Shown here one piece after another: positions 9,079 to 19,100 of a stretch of 28,053 nucleotides of DNA. The translations under genes and the position numbers were made by a program. The notes beneath the pieces were generated by a model. It saw only the letters and a list, made by a program, of their open reading frames with translations. It was not told where the DNA came from and did no database searches. Location: positions 1-28,053 of IMG/VR virus record IMGVR_UViG_3300010149_000110. One strand, 5' to 3'. Source of the stretch: a virus. Within the stretch, counting starts at the first letter, position 1. Each line of letters starts with the position of its first letter.

Positions 9079-10610
9079 TAGAATTCGATTACGATTTTGA
9101 TGTCTTCTACCTGGTCGTTTGCACGACTGATTGCCCGTCTATTATCTATGTAAACAACGTTACCGCTGTTTGACTTGATTTCGGGTTTTCCATATCCATT
9201 ATTGAACTTCATGCCCAAATCATATTCCGTATTATTAATTGTTCTGGAAGATGAGTTGGGAACAGCAGGGAAGTTTACATCTGGTTGCCCAGCAGCACCA
9301 GAAGTTGCCCCACTAATAACATTAGAACCGTCAAGTTCGTTTTGCGTGCCTGTAACTTCAGGGAAAATACCATCAATTGAGTTCTGATAGTACTTCAATA
9401 CTTTAGTAGTAGGATTCCATGAAATCACTCTGCCACGACCAGTGATACTTACACCACCAACAACTCTTGTTTGAGTAATAATTTCATCAGGAACATAGTT
9501 GCCTTGAAATGTTGGAGAGAAGATAACTGCTTTAGCAGCAGAAACTGTCAAATCAGAAATGAGTTCTTCAGTACCAAACTTTAGAGGATTGGTAACAAGA
9601 CCAATACGACGGTAGTCGTTATCGATAGGGAAATCACCAGCACCTTCATCATAAGAAAGTTTGGCATTAACCATGACTCGGAAGGCACCAAGTTCTACAA
9701 CAGAATCAGAACCATGCCCACCAGGAGGAGGCATGATAACATCAACAATACCGCTAGCACCAGTACCAATACCAGTGATAGAATCAATACTGAGTTTACC
9801 GAATGTATATCCAGTACCACCAGAAGTTACAGTAGCAGAAATAATTCTACCACCGTCAATAACAATAGAAACTCTACCGCCAGTACCATCGCCATTGATA
9901 GCGACATTATCATAAGTTCCGTTATTATATCCAGAACCTGCAGAACTGATGACTACTGTGTCAATTTCTCCAGCAACTGCATTGGTTTTTACCGCGTCAT
10001 TTGTAAAGACGGGCATATAATCATTGGAGAAAAACTTAAGGACCGAGGCAACGGGAATCGTATACATGTACTTCCAACGATATCCATCACCTGTAGTGAT
10101 GATACTAGTAGAAGAACCTGTAGGTTCAACTGTAGAGGGTTTGCCGTTAGGATCCGAGGGAGATGTTCCGTTATAGATTACCTTGTAAACTTGATATTGT
10201 GAGTTTACAACATAAAAATCTGAATCATAAAGTTTGGTAGCACCTGAGGAAGCAGTCTTGCTAGGAGAATAATCATGACGATACATGTCATAGGTGAAAC
10301 CAAGTCCACCCGTAGTCTGCTCTGGAGAAACCCAGTCAATACGACGAACAACCTGAACCGTATCAGAAGCGAGGACGCGCTTCAGAGAGATCATGTCATC
10401 ATAAGAACCAGAAAATTCCTGGAAGGAATCTACTGCTTGAGGAGGAGAATTTTCATTATCCCACGTTTGAGGACGACCAATGAACAGATACAAACGATCT
10501 CTCGTAGTACCTGCTACATCATCACTCTGAGTGGCATCGGGTCCTTCCAATGCCTTAATGAACTTTCTCGCTGAGAAAATCCTAAATTGATCAGTTAATA
10601 GAGCTGCCAT
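9078..10610 (-). CDS. 8: Baseplate wedge subunit gp8, enlarged (510 aa)
   Basis: Similarity to T4 gp8, compared from memory, runs along the whole protein in order. Segments are LYLFIGRPQTWDNENSPP (about 40-57), GDGYRWKYMYTIP (about 173-186), DYRRIGLVTNPL (about 330-342) and the C-terminal VYIDNRRAIS then QVEDIKIVIEF (about 487-510). The T4 counterparts are FITFGRSEPW, GDGYVWEYLFEIP, GFRQISIITNPL and IYMENRPPI/QTEEINILFTF. In T4, gp8 is a dimeric part of the baseplate wedge that contacts gp7 and gp10 and takes part in sheath-contraction signalling. This copy is 510 residues against 334 in T4. The extra length includes a GxGY beta-repeat block (about 219-296) and a second insert (about 369-440, DEIITQTRVVGG then GRGRVISWNPTT) of the kind in the neighbouring giant proteins. 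A late promoter lies upstream. RBS candidates are GAGGAC (10627-10632, distant) and AGGA immediately before ATG. Confidence 0.93.
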   Translation of the reverse strand: MAALLTDQFRIFSARKFIKALEGPDATQSDDVAGTTRDRLYLFIGRPQTWDNENSPPQAVDSFQEFSGSYDDMISLKRVLASDTVQVVRRIDWVSPEQTTGGLGFTYDMYRHDYSPSKTASSGATKLYDSDFYVVNSQYQVYKVIYNGTSPSDPNGKPSTVEPTGSSTSIITTGDGYRWKYMYTIPVASVLKFFSNDYMPVFTNDAVKTNAVAGEIDTVVISSAGSGYNNGTYDNVAINGDGTGGRVSIVIDGGRIISATVTSGGTGYTFGKLSIDSITGIGTGASGIVDVIMPPPGGHGSDSVVELGAFRVMVNAKLSYDEGAGDFPIDNDYRRIGLVTNPLKFGTEELISDLTVSAAKAVIFSPTFQGNYVPDEIITQTRVVGGVSITGRGRVISWNPTTKVLKYYQNSIDGIFPEVTGTQNELDGSNVISGATSGAAGQPDVNFPAVPNSSSRTINNTEYDLGMKFNNGYGKPEIKSNSGNVVYIDNRRAISRANDQVEDIKIVIEF

Positions 10611-10636
10611 TTCCTAAGGGATTATTGTCCTCTTGT

Positions 10637-10645
10637 TTATTTATG
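10637..10645 (-). promoter_or_regulatory. T4-type late promoter box for gp8 unit
   Basis: The minus strand reads CATAAATAA within CTTCATAAATAAACAAG, in the 39-base gap between the 1405-aa gene and gp8. The core matches the boxes at 1375-1383 and 16110-16118, though the flanks differ. It ends 26 bases before the gp8 ATG, leaving a short leader that contains GAGGAC. It probably drives gp8, the 2402-aa gene and both small genes up to the terminator at 1391-1411. No terminator is visible ahead of it, so read-through from the upstream unit is also possible. Confidence 0.7.
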
Positions 10646-10649
10646 AAGG

Positions 10650-13600
10650 TTACGAGCGAACTAATGTCGAGTATTCAACAGATTTGATGCGGTAGGTTGC
10701 TCCACCATTACCAGTTATATTTTCTCCACCCAAAACTGCCTGAGCCGCTGCACCAGAACCAGTGGTATCACCACCAGTATTTGTAAATGTAATCGTTGGG
10801 TGTAGATTGTAACTATTGTCCACTGTTTGATCAATTCCGTAACCTCCATTTGTGATGGTTATGGAATCTACTCGGTCACCAGATGTTGACATTACAGCAG
10901 TACCAGTCGCTTGAATGTCGCCAGTACTTTCAATAACAATATTTGGAACTGCGGTATAGTTTGTTCCGTTATTTACAATAACCATATCAACAACTGTACT
11001 GTTACTTGAGAACTCATACAGATATCCATTTACACCAATATTGACATTATTTGTATTATAAGGAACAATATCCTTCAATACTAATTTTGATGTAGTAATA
11101 TCCCAAGATACTACCGTTCCTTGAATACCTGAGATGGCACCAGTTACAATTTCATTTGTACTATAATTTTGACCATTTCCATTAGCAGAATCTAAAGTAA
11201 GTGTCAAAAGAATGGGGTGTTCAACACCATCACTCAATCCACCTGCAGCAGTAATTGTGGCATATTTGAATGGTATATCTGCGTCTTTGATATTATCTCC
11301 AACCTGAAGTAGTGTGGTATTTTGTCCACCTTGTGTTTCTTCGATACCATATAACGAATCATAAATGCCGCCATCTAGATTGATTTGACTTGCATAATCT
11401 GTAGCAGTATTAATTAAATCTGCAATACCATCTCCTAGGAATGTTCCTGGATTTAATGGATCTTCGTTCTCATCATTATCTTCAAATGCCTTATCTACAA
11501 TTGATCCAATAGGTACTGTTAAAGTAGATATGTTACTGCCAACTGCATCAATAATTGTATGTGGAAGAACACCTGTTCCACTACTATTTGCAACACCAGC
11601 ATCAAACTGAACAATAGCATCAGTCGTTGAAGGAATTCCAGCATCAATAAATGCAAGTTCGTCAACTTCAAAAGTAACTAAAAGTTCCCTGGTACTAGGA
11701 TCCCAATCATATACTTTAGCAATCTTACTAGTAGCATTCTCAACCCTACGAATTACTCTATCACCAACATTAAACTGATAGTTGGAATCTCCATTAGCAT
11801 CATTCTGCCCATCATCTAATATAACTCTTTGGTCATATTTAAAATTAACACCTCTAGTAATTCCAGTAAATCTACCTCTACTCTTGGAAGTATATGAAAT
11901 AGTTTCCTTATCAATAATAAGAGAACCAGATCCTGGATATGCATCTGTAGAAGTAACATATACCGTAGTATCACTAGGTCCAAGTGCTTTAGCCAGACCT
12001 GTCAAGTAAATATCAGAAGAATTGAATGCCTGACGAGATCTAGTTTTACGCTTAAGATTTACAAGTCTAGTGAAGACAATATTTGGAGGAGATGTATATC
12101 CTTTGCCAGGATCAGTAATATCAATTCCAGTAATTGCACCTTGACTGATAACTGCTTTTGCCTTTGCACCAAGTCCACCACCACCAGTCACAAGAATATA
12201 TGGTTCTGTCTGATAGAATTCGCCACCATCAACAATATTAATTGACGTGACTTTACCTAGAGTATCAATTGATGCTGCACCTTCAGCATCTTGTCCACCA
12301 CCACCTTCAAAAATAAGGTTTGGTGGTGTTGCATAACTTCTACCTTCATTTAGCAATGATAAACCAGTAACAGTTTGAGTGACAGGAGTTGCTGTAGCAC
12401 CACTTCCTTCACCTCCAAGAATAACTGCTTTTGCAGTACCAAAGAAGTTATCACCATTTCGAGTCATCTTAATATATGAAACGGTGCCATCATCATTAAG
12501 AACAACATCACCTTCTGCTTCCGTTGGGAACACTGCAACCTGCTCAGGAACAGCATCACCTTCAAATATAGGTGACCCATAGTACTGAGGACCAATCACA
12601 TATGGATAAACTGGATTCCCACTACCATCTTCGGTCATAAAATATGCATAAGTACCGTTCGGATATTCGGGAGTAACAACATACTTACCGTTATATTCGT
12701 CAAGATTACCTACACCAGAATCATAGATATAATCCTGAGTCAAATCACCAAGAATATATCCTTCATTGACAAGACGAGATCCATAACCAGAATTTGAATA
12801 TGAGAAAATATAAGCAACACGAGGTGCATTTACAGGAATAGTGATACGAATTTCTCTTGTCGTCGCACTAGAAAATCCTCCCAGATATGTGGCATATGGT
12901 GTTAGAACTCCATCCAAATAATATTCAACTGAACCTTCACCATCATATAGGTATGAAGTTGTTCCGATATCAAGTGAACTTCCTGTATTATGCCAACCAT
13001 CTTCGGTCAAGGAGAACATCAAGAAGTTGCCATTAGCAGTATTGCTGGCATCATCTTGATTAAAGATATAAGTTTTTCCTCTTTTCAGATTCAGTAACTC
13101 TTGCTCTTGACCATCAAAATAAAATTTAGAATTTGAAACAGTAACAGCATACGTTATTGTACTAGCAGTTACAACCTCCTCTCTAGTACCAGGAAGTTCA
13201 GTAGTAGTTTTAAACCTATACGAACTAGTCATTCTGCCAGGGGTTCTGCCAGTAACATATCCAAATGGTCCGTAAATGGGATATCCATCAAAGGACATAC
13301 CAAGAACTTTAGAGTGACCGTCTACATGCCTAGATCTATCAATAGTGCTTGGATCATTTGAATCAGTTTGATAGTAATCCTTGTAAAAGTAATTATTTTC
13401 ATGCTCTTCTTCTTCCTCAATCTCGGGATCGAGATACATATACCCTTCATCACCTTCGTATCCCGACATATAGCGGTGAAACTTGCAGTAATAATAGATA
13501 CGACTATTCTCATCCTCATTCATAATGAATAAGGGTGTAAACTCGTTTTCGTAATCAGTAGCAGGTGCAGCAGATGCACCTGTACTATTGTAATATAGAG

Positions 13601-14867
13601 TACCGCCGTTTAGTGTACCATCTTGAGTGGTACTAAGTTGCATTGGATGTCCTTGAAGATGGTGAGCGGACGGTTGATTTGATGGATCGGATTGATCCCA
13701 AATAATTAAGTAATTTCTTTGAACCTTAATACTTTCTGGGGAAAGGTAATAGACTCCAGGAATGAAATCACCAAACTCATGAGAATCAACACCAAAATCA
13801 ATATAGAAGAGACCATTGGGGAATAGAACTGGATCACCAGCGACTCTAAATTGGAATCCAGTCGAACCTAGAATAAAATCAGTTGCTTCAAATGATCCTA
13901 TAACCTGCCTTAAATAAATTCTAACAATTTGGTTCTGAGCATTCCTGACAATCTTTGCAATTTCTCCCGAAGCAGTTCCTCCTACTTCATTTATTGTCCT
14001 GCCTACTTCAATTGGATTTAAAGTTTCGTCTACGTTATCAACATAAAGCATGATATTGTCATACTCTACCTTAATATACCAAACGAACTGCTCTAAAGAT
14101 CCCCACTGGAATACTCCATTAGCACTATTGAACTCATCAATTGTCTTACTAGTTTGATAATAATGAGTAGTGCCATCAAGAACTACATCATTTGCATTAG
14201 TTCCTTTAACATAATCATATTTTACAGTATCAATAGAAAAGTTTGTTGGGGCATTACCAGAAGTACCAAATTCTGGAGTATGCAACAAACCACCGTTTGC
14301 CAGAATTCCCAAAACCTTGTTATTTTGAAAAGTTCTATCTCCCTGAAAAGGGACATCTTTACCACCGCGATATACAAAAACTTGATCAAAAGATCTATCT
14401 ACAATATTTCCAGAACCTCCAGGTTCTGACTCTTCAAATATCCAAGTAGGTTTGGGATGATTGTCAGACTCAATACGGAGTCTATCGTTTTTAACAGGAG
14501 GTGTACCTGAGGTCTGAAAGGTGCCTCTTGTTAATGCATTTGGATGGTCTTGCCAGATTCTATTGACGTCAAAAGAATCTAAAACATTTGGTGTTTCAGA
14601 TGTAGGAACAATCTTAAGTCTTAAAGGATCATATCCGCTACCTCTTTCAAGAACACGGACATGGATAATTTTACCCGAATCAGCATCGATGATCGGATAT
14701 AGTAATGCTTCTTGAGCGGGGGTGCCACAACCATCGATTGTTAATCTTGGAGGGTCGGTAGGATCATATCCAGTTCCACCACTAATTAATTCTACAGCGC
14801 GAACACCGAAAACTTCATCGAAGATCGGATTAATTATCGCTCCTGATCCAGGTACGGTTCTTGTCAT
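10650..14867 (-). CDS. Virion protein with cupredoxin-like and YHYH domains (1405 aa)
   Basis: Residues 25-87 hold GxGY beta repeats ([18 protein letters not shown]). A cupredoxin-like domain covers about 370-475 with possible type-1 copper ligands H407, C461, H464 and M467 ([19 protein letters not shown]). A YHYH-type domain appears in two pieces: [11 protein letters not shown] (527-537) and [20 protein letters not shown] with YPYVIGP (about 720-760). Between them, about 578-696, lies a second cupredoxin-like fold whose ligand positions are occupied by N614, S689, N692 and Y695. Further GxGY repeats follow ([34 protein letters not shown]), then a [18 protein letters not shown] module near 970-1010 and a GE-like module near 1240. 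The gene starts three bases after the stop of the 406-aa gene (TGATAAATG) with no clear RBS, so translational coupling is likely. It ends before the gp8 promoter. I infer a large appendage of the baseplate region; YHYH domains have no well-defined biochemical role. Confidence 0.85.
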   Translation of the reverse strand: MTRTVPGSGAIINPIFDEVFGVRAVELISGGTGYDPTDPPRLTIDGCGTPAQEALLYPIIDADSGKIIHVRVLERGSGYDPLRLKIVPTSETPNVLDSFDVNRIWQDHPNALTRGTFQTSGTPPVKNDRLRIESDNHPKPTWIFEESEPGGSGNIVDRSFDQVFVYRGGKDVPFQGDRTFQNNKVLGILANGGLLHTPEFGTSGNAPTNFSIDTVKYDYVKGTNANDVVLDGTTHYYQTSKTIDEFNSANGVFQWGSLEQFVWYIKVEYDNIMLYVDNVDETLNPIEVGRTINEVGGTASGEIAKIVRNAQNQIVRIYLRQVIGSFEATDFILGSTGFQFRVAGDPVLFPNGLFYIDFGVDSHEFGDFIPGVYYLSPESIKVQRNYLIIWDQSDPSNQPSAHHLQGHPMQLSTTQDGTLNGGTLYYNSTGASAAPATDYENEFTPLFIMNEDENSRIYYYCKFHRYMSGYEGDEGYMYLDPEIEEEEEHENNYFYKDYYQTDSNDPSTIDRSRHVDGHSKVLGMSFDGYPIYGPFGYVTGRTPGRMTSSYRFKTTTELPGTREEVVTASTITYAVTVSNSKFYFDGQEQELLNLKRGKTYIFNQDDASNTANGNFLMFSLTEDGWHNTGSSLDIGTTSYLYDGEGSVEYYLDGVLTPYATYLGGFSSATTREIRITIPVNAPRVAYIFSYSNSGYGSRLVNEGYILGDLTQDYIYDSGVGNLDEYNGKYVVTPEYPNGTYAYFMTEDGSGNPVYPYVIGPQYYGSPIFEGDAVPEQVAVFPTEAEGDVVLNDDGTVSYIKMTRNGDNFFGTAKAVILGGEGSGATATPVTQTVTGLSLLNEGRSYATPPNLIFEGGGGQDAEGAASIDTLGKVTSINIVDGGEFYQTEPYILVTGGGGLGAKAKAVISQGAITGIDITDPGKGYTSPPNIVFTRLVNLKRKTRSRQAFNSSDIYLTGLAKALGPSDTTVYVTSTDAYPGSGSLIIDKETISYTSKSRGRFTGITRGVNFKYDQRVILDDGQNDANGDSNYQFNVGDRVIRRVENATSKIAKVYDWDPSTRELLVTFEVDELAFIDAGIPSTTDAIVQFDAGVANSSGTGVLPHTIIDAVGSNISTLTVPIGSIVDKAFEDNDENEDPLNPGTFLGDGIADLINTATDYASQINLDGGIYDSLYGIEETQGGQNTTLLQVGDNIKDADIPFKYATITAAGGLSDGVEHPILLTLTLDSANGNGQNYSTNEIVTGAISGIQGTVVSWDITTSKLVLKDIVPYNTNNVNIGVNGYLYEFSSNSTVVDMVIVNNGTNYTAVPNIVIESTGDIQATGTAVMSTSGDRVDSITITNGGYGIDQTVDNSYNLHPTITFTNTGGDTTGSGAAAQAVLGGENITGNGGATYRIKSVEYSTLVRS

Positions 14868-14870
14868 TTA

Positions 14871-16091
14871 TCAGTTTACGACGGTAAAGGTGCCATTCAT
14901 CCCAGAGTGCAGAGTACATTGATAGTACAATGTATTAGGTGCATCATGAGGAATTGTCCAATAAAGAACGTTAGTTATACTTCCACTCTGACCAGTGGTA
15001 TACGGTGTGCCTGTCAGTCCTTGAGTAGATTGAATCCTAAAGGGATGCCCACCACCTTCAACACTATTATCGAAGGCATATGTAAATCCTCTATGAACAT
15101 AAACATTAGGATTTTGAGCAAGTCCATCAAATCCAGGTCCTGCTATTGTATAGTAACTGGAATTGTTTCCTGGAGGCGCTCCAAGTTCATACCAAATCAT
15201 CGGACTACGAGTTGGTATCCAGTTAGAACCATTCCAATAGAGCATATCGCCCTGAGTAAGACCAGCAGTTTCAGTATCAGTTAATGCTGCCAGAGTAGTG
15301 GTAAGAGTACCGCTAAAGTTTACCGTTACGGTATCGCCAGAAACTGCTGTAGTAATATTAGTACCACCAGCAATAGTAAGTGTATCTGCTTGACTGTTTG
15401 CTGTAGTAGTTCCTGAATCTGCATTAACAGTCTGGAAAACATTAATGGCACTTACACCTGCTTGATCATCTCCAGGAACCCAATTAGATCCATCCCACTT
15501 AAGAATTTGATTTGTTGTTGGTGCTGCTGTTGTAACATCAACATTACTCAAGTCATCAATACTTGAATACTCAGTAAGAAGTTTTGCTCTAACATCACCA
15601 AGACCACCCTCAGTGATATTGATGTTTACATAAGGATCATCAGTACCATCTACGGTAAAGAAATAACCAGGATAGGATGCTGCAGCAGGAGCAGCTGCTA
15701 AGGATGCATACTCATTCTTATATTTTACACTAGTAGGAATGTCAACAGTAGCACCAAATGTCGAAGTGACCGAGTTAGATGCTAGTGTAATTAGACCAGT
15801 TCCATTTGCAGCAATTGGAATATTGCCATCACTAGAGGAGATAATTGAGTTACCATTTACATCCAAAGCAGATGTAAGATTACTATAATCTGAAGGAAGA
15901 AAGGTAGATCCGTTATAACGAAGAACTTGCCCCGATATGGGGTTCAATGTATTAACAGTTAAACTTACCCCATTACCTAAAGCGGTATATAGTTCGTTAA
16001 AATTATCATTAATTTTATCACCACCAATACGGAGGGTATCCCCCGTATTGTCATTAGCAGAAGCTCCAAGGTTTAGTGCTTGTTTAGCCAT
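14871..16091 (-). CDS. Fiber-like baseplate protein: gp10/gp9-type N-terminus, cupredoxin-like C-terminus (406 aa)
   Basis: Residues 5-40 (LNLGASANDNTGDTLRIGGD, then KINDNFNELYTALG) closely resemble the N-termini of T4 gp10 (NIGNVVDDGTGDYLRKGGIK) and gp9. In T4 these ends attach pins and fiber sockets to gp7 in the baseplate wedge. The middle has three copies of a [WY]-x-G-S-x-[WF]-x-P motif (LRYNGSTFLPSD near 57, LKWDGSNWVPGD near 197, LYWNGSNWIPTR near 284), common in fiber shafts. The C-terminal 80 residues look like a cupredoxin fold: FTYAFDNS, GGGHPFRIQS, then TIPHDAPNTLYYQCTLHSGM. H349, C392, H395 and M398 fit the type-1 copper ligand set; the C-x2-H-x2-M spacing is that of amicyanin. 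Its late promoter overlaps the stop codon of the giant gene, and the leader is only about a dozen bases. It is probably a trimeric pin or short fiber next to the gp7-like protein, by inference. Confidence 0.82.
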   Translation of the reverse strand: MAKQALNLGASANDNTGDTLRIGGDKINDNFNELYTALGNGVSLTVNTLNPISGQVLRYNGSTFLPSDYSNLTSALDVNGNSIISSSDGNIPIAANGTGLITLASNSVTSTFGATVDIPTSVKYKNEYASLAAAPAAASYPGYFFTVDGTDDPYVNINITEGGLGDVRAKLLTEYSSIDDLSNVDVTTAAPTTNQILKWDGSNWVPGDDQAGVSAINVFQTVNADSGTTTANSQADTLTIAGGTNITTAVSGDTVTVNFSGTLTTTLAALTDTETAGLTQGDMLYWNGSNWIPTRSPMIWYELGAPPGNNSSYYTIAGPGFDGLAQNPNVYVHRGFTYAFDNSVEGGGHPFRIQSTQGLTGTPYTTGQSGSITNVLYWTIPHDAPNTLYYQCTLHSGMNGTFTVVN

Positions 16092-16109
16092 TACTTACTA
16101 CGTTTTTAG

Positions 16110-16118
16110 TTATTTATG
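16110..16118 (-). promoter_or_regulatory. T4-type late promoter box overlapping the giant gene's stop
   Basis: The minus strand reads CATAAATAA inside CGCATAAATAACT, identical over 13 bases to the box before the tail fiber gene. The TAA at 16114-16116 is at once the stop codon of the giant gene (GCA TAA) and the centre of the box. The box ends 18 bases before the ATG at 16091, so a start some 6-7 bases downstream would leave a leader of about a dozen bases with no strong Shine-Dalgarno sequence (GTAGTAAGTAATG). Confidence 0.72.
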
Positions 16119-19100
16119 CGATCTCTGGATCAACTAGTTCTTCACCATAATCTGCGAGATTTGGTGCGGTCCAATCATCGGGAACTTCACTCTCAATAAC
16201 GATAACTGGATTTTGATATCCAGAACCATACTCGTTCATTTGAACCGTAGAGATGCCAACCAATGCGCGGATATTGCCATCGAAACCAGAGATAGAGTCG
16301 ATTCTAACTGTAGGTCTGCTTGTGTAACCAGAACCTCCAGAAGTGACTTGGACAGTGTTAATAAATCCGCTCGTAAGTGCAGATTGCCCGATGGCACCTT
16401 GACCAAAGACTGACCCAAGATAATCGAAGGTGATGAGAGAGTTAGACGATTCAATAACCGCTACCTCACGATCTTCAGTTTCTCCCTCAATCTCGATGAA
16501 GTCTCCTGCTTCGATTGGTGGAACTACCTCAGCAGCATCAACGTCTGCTTCAGAACCAACATAAGAGAATGCGACAAATGTGGAATCTACGCGAGGAATT
16601 TCGGAGAAGATGATTCGTGAACCAACAATCTCAAAACCAACTCCAGGTTCCTGAACAACACCATTGAGAGAAACAATAATATTATTTTCGGGTCTAATCA
16701 CAGTAGATTGAACACCTTCTGTAAGCGTGAGTGAATAGAATACTTCATTACGCTTGAGGTTGAATGACTGGCGTAAGGAATCAAATTCAAACGAGATATC
16801 ATCCAACTGTCTCATCTTACCAATATAGAATCCAGTAAATGAGGACCCAAGTTCTGGTGCCTCAGCGAATTGAATTTGGTCGGAGAACGCTGTATATGCG
16901 TTAGTTGCTCCAGGAGGTTGAAGAATACCATTGACGAAAATCATCATGTGTCCTTCTGGATCGGGCAGATATGGAGTTCCATTTTCAATGGTGAGAGAGA
17001 AGTTAGTTTGTGTACCATCAAATCCTTTGGATGCTCTCTTCACGCGAGCTTTAAGATCTACGACATCCGTGATGACTGCTTTATAAGAAGAAGACCCGAT
17101 AATAGCATCCTTGCTCGTAAATGCTCCTGCGATATCTGTAAGATATATTCTCTTACTCAATCCTGCTGCTCTGACGTCTTGGACGCGAGCAGATGCTGCA
17201 CCATCAACCGTAACCTTTGTATTGATTGTGGCGAAACCTTGAGGGAAAATATCAACTCCATAATCTCCGATGTAGTCACCATTTTGGAACTCACCTTGAA
17301 TCATGGTAATGTAGATATAGTTGTTATCTAGATCTACTTCAGTGATAACACCATATACACTGTTATCTTGAAGATTATTAACAACCTTATAGATCCTATT
17401 TCCAACAATGAATACATTTGAAGTTGAAATAACAGAGACACCCAATCTAATGTATCCATCAGACGCGATGCGATCACCAACCGATACCTGAAGACCAGAA
17501 ACCTGAGATACATCAATGTACTTTCTAGACGATGCTGGATAGACTACTGAGTTTTTCTCAAAAGTCCCTACCAAACTCTCAGTGTCAACTGTCAGGAGAC
17601 CTCCACTATTGGAAGTAACAGATGCTTCTGTTTTGATGAATGAAGTAGGTTCAGCAACTGCTCCAGAAGTATAACCAAGGAATTGAATATCCTCAACAAA
17701 GTCTCCCTGAAGATCGATGATATGAATGCGATCTTCGATGGCACTAATTTGTGCAGTTGTTGAGTTCTCCCCACCAACGATAAAGTCTGTAACCGCCCAA
17801 GGACCAGCAGTAACTTCAACATCGAGATACTTAAAGTTCTCATCCTCATAGAATCCGTAAACTACACCAGTGATACTAGGAGCACCCTGCTTAGCAACAG
17901 TTTCATTCATGGTGAATGGACCATCAGTAATATCTCCGTCTATACGGAATCTTCTGTAAACTTTAACGATCAGACCCTCGTTAGTAGTGAGATTAGCAAG
18001 TTCAGCATTTGAATCAGAACTCAATCCATAGAAATAATCAGAGGCATTTAGTCCTCCAGTAATTCCTACAGGAATATCTCTAACACCATAGTTTTTAGAA
18101 CCGAAAGTTACAGCATTATATTGAGTGAGATTTGTATAGTATGAATCATTAATAAACTGATTCTTAATTGTACTAGTACCATAACGAATCAATCTAGCGA
18201 TAGATTCATTGCTGTAGTTACCATCAGGAAGAGCAGCTGCTGATGTTGGATCCTGGTAGAACGAACCTACAACAGCAAGAGGAGAAGGGACAACAAGTTC
18301 ATTAGAAATTGAAGCAATCATGTACTCAGTCAGAAGATCCAGTGCATATGTCTTAATGTTATATTCGGTATTTGAATAGAACAACTTGCCAGATCCAGCA
18401 GTATAAGGATCAAGGAAACCAGAGTTGAGTTTAATACCCCAAACATAGAAACCTTGATTTCCTGAAGCAGCGATAGCTGAACGATTATAGATAGCGAAGT
18501 CTCCTTGAAGATTGTCGATACCAAAACCGAAGGTGATAGTTGCATATACACGGAACCAATCACCACCAACAGGTGTTACTCCATATTCATTAAGAGTAAT
18601 GCCAGGACTTGTAAACACTGTTCCTACGTCAACCTGACCTGTGGAAAGGTTGACATTGAAGTTAATATTCTTCGACTGATTATCCAAAGAAAGTTTAAAG
18701 TTGAGACTATCAAGTTCTGCTTTCTTAAAGAATGCCGACAATGTAAATGACTGCTGCTCATTAATACCACCAAATCCAGTATCGAATGTTTCAGTGCCAC
18801 TATCAAATGTTACCGTTGAGTTATCAAAGGTTTCAAATGAAGTTAGGTTGAAATCTCTAGTTAGTGAGTGTACTCCAGTACCTGTGGCATAGAGTTTTTC
18901 AGCAGTTTGTGTTCCATCAGGAGCACTGGTAGCATTATTGTAATAACCTACTAAGTTAGAGGTATAATTAGATGCATTTAGATTTTCTGGATTAGTCCAG
19001 AGATTTGCACTGCTAACTTCTCCTGTGACTGGCGAACTGATTGCCCTTGCTTGAGCAAGAATCTCAACATTAGTGACACTGTTATACCAATCAAAGGAAT

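Noticed and set aside
9714-10202. 162-residue open frame on the plus strand
   Set aside because: It is antisense to the well-supported gp8 gene and has Ser/Thr/Asn/Arg-rich composition typical of a shadow frame. No plus-strand gene in the window is supported.
14871-15050. Host-derived plastocyanin (petE) auxiliary metabolic gene
   Set aside because: The cupredoxin-like segment is the C-terminal domain of a protein with a baseplate anchor and fiber repeats, has no signal peptide, and its C-x2-H-x2-M spacing is not that of plastocyanin.
16092-16113. Terminator between the giant gene and the 406-aa gene
   Set aside because: The short gap holds no inverted repeat with a T tract on the minus strand; only a promoter box is seen.
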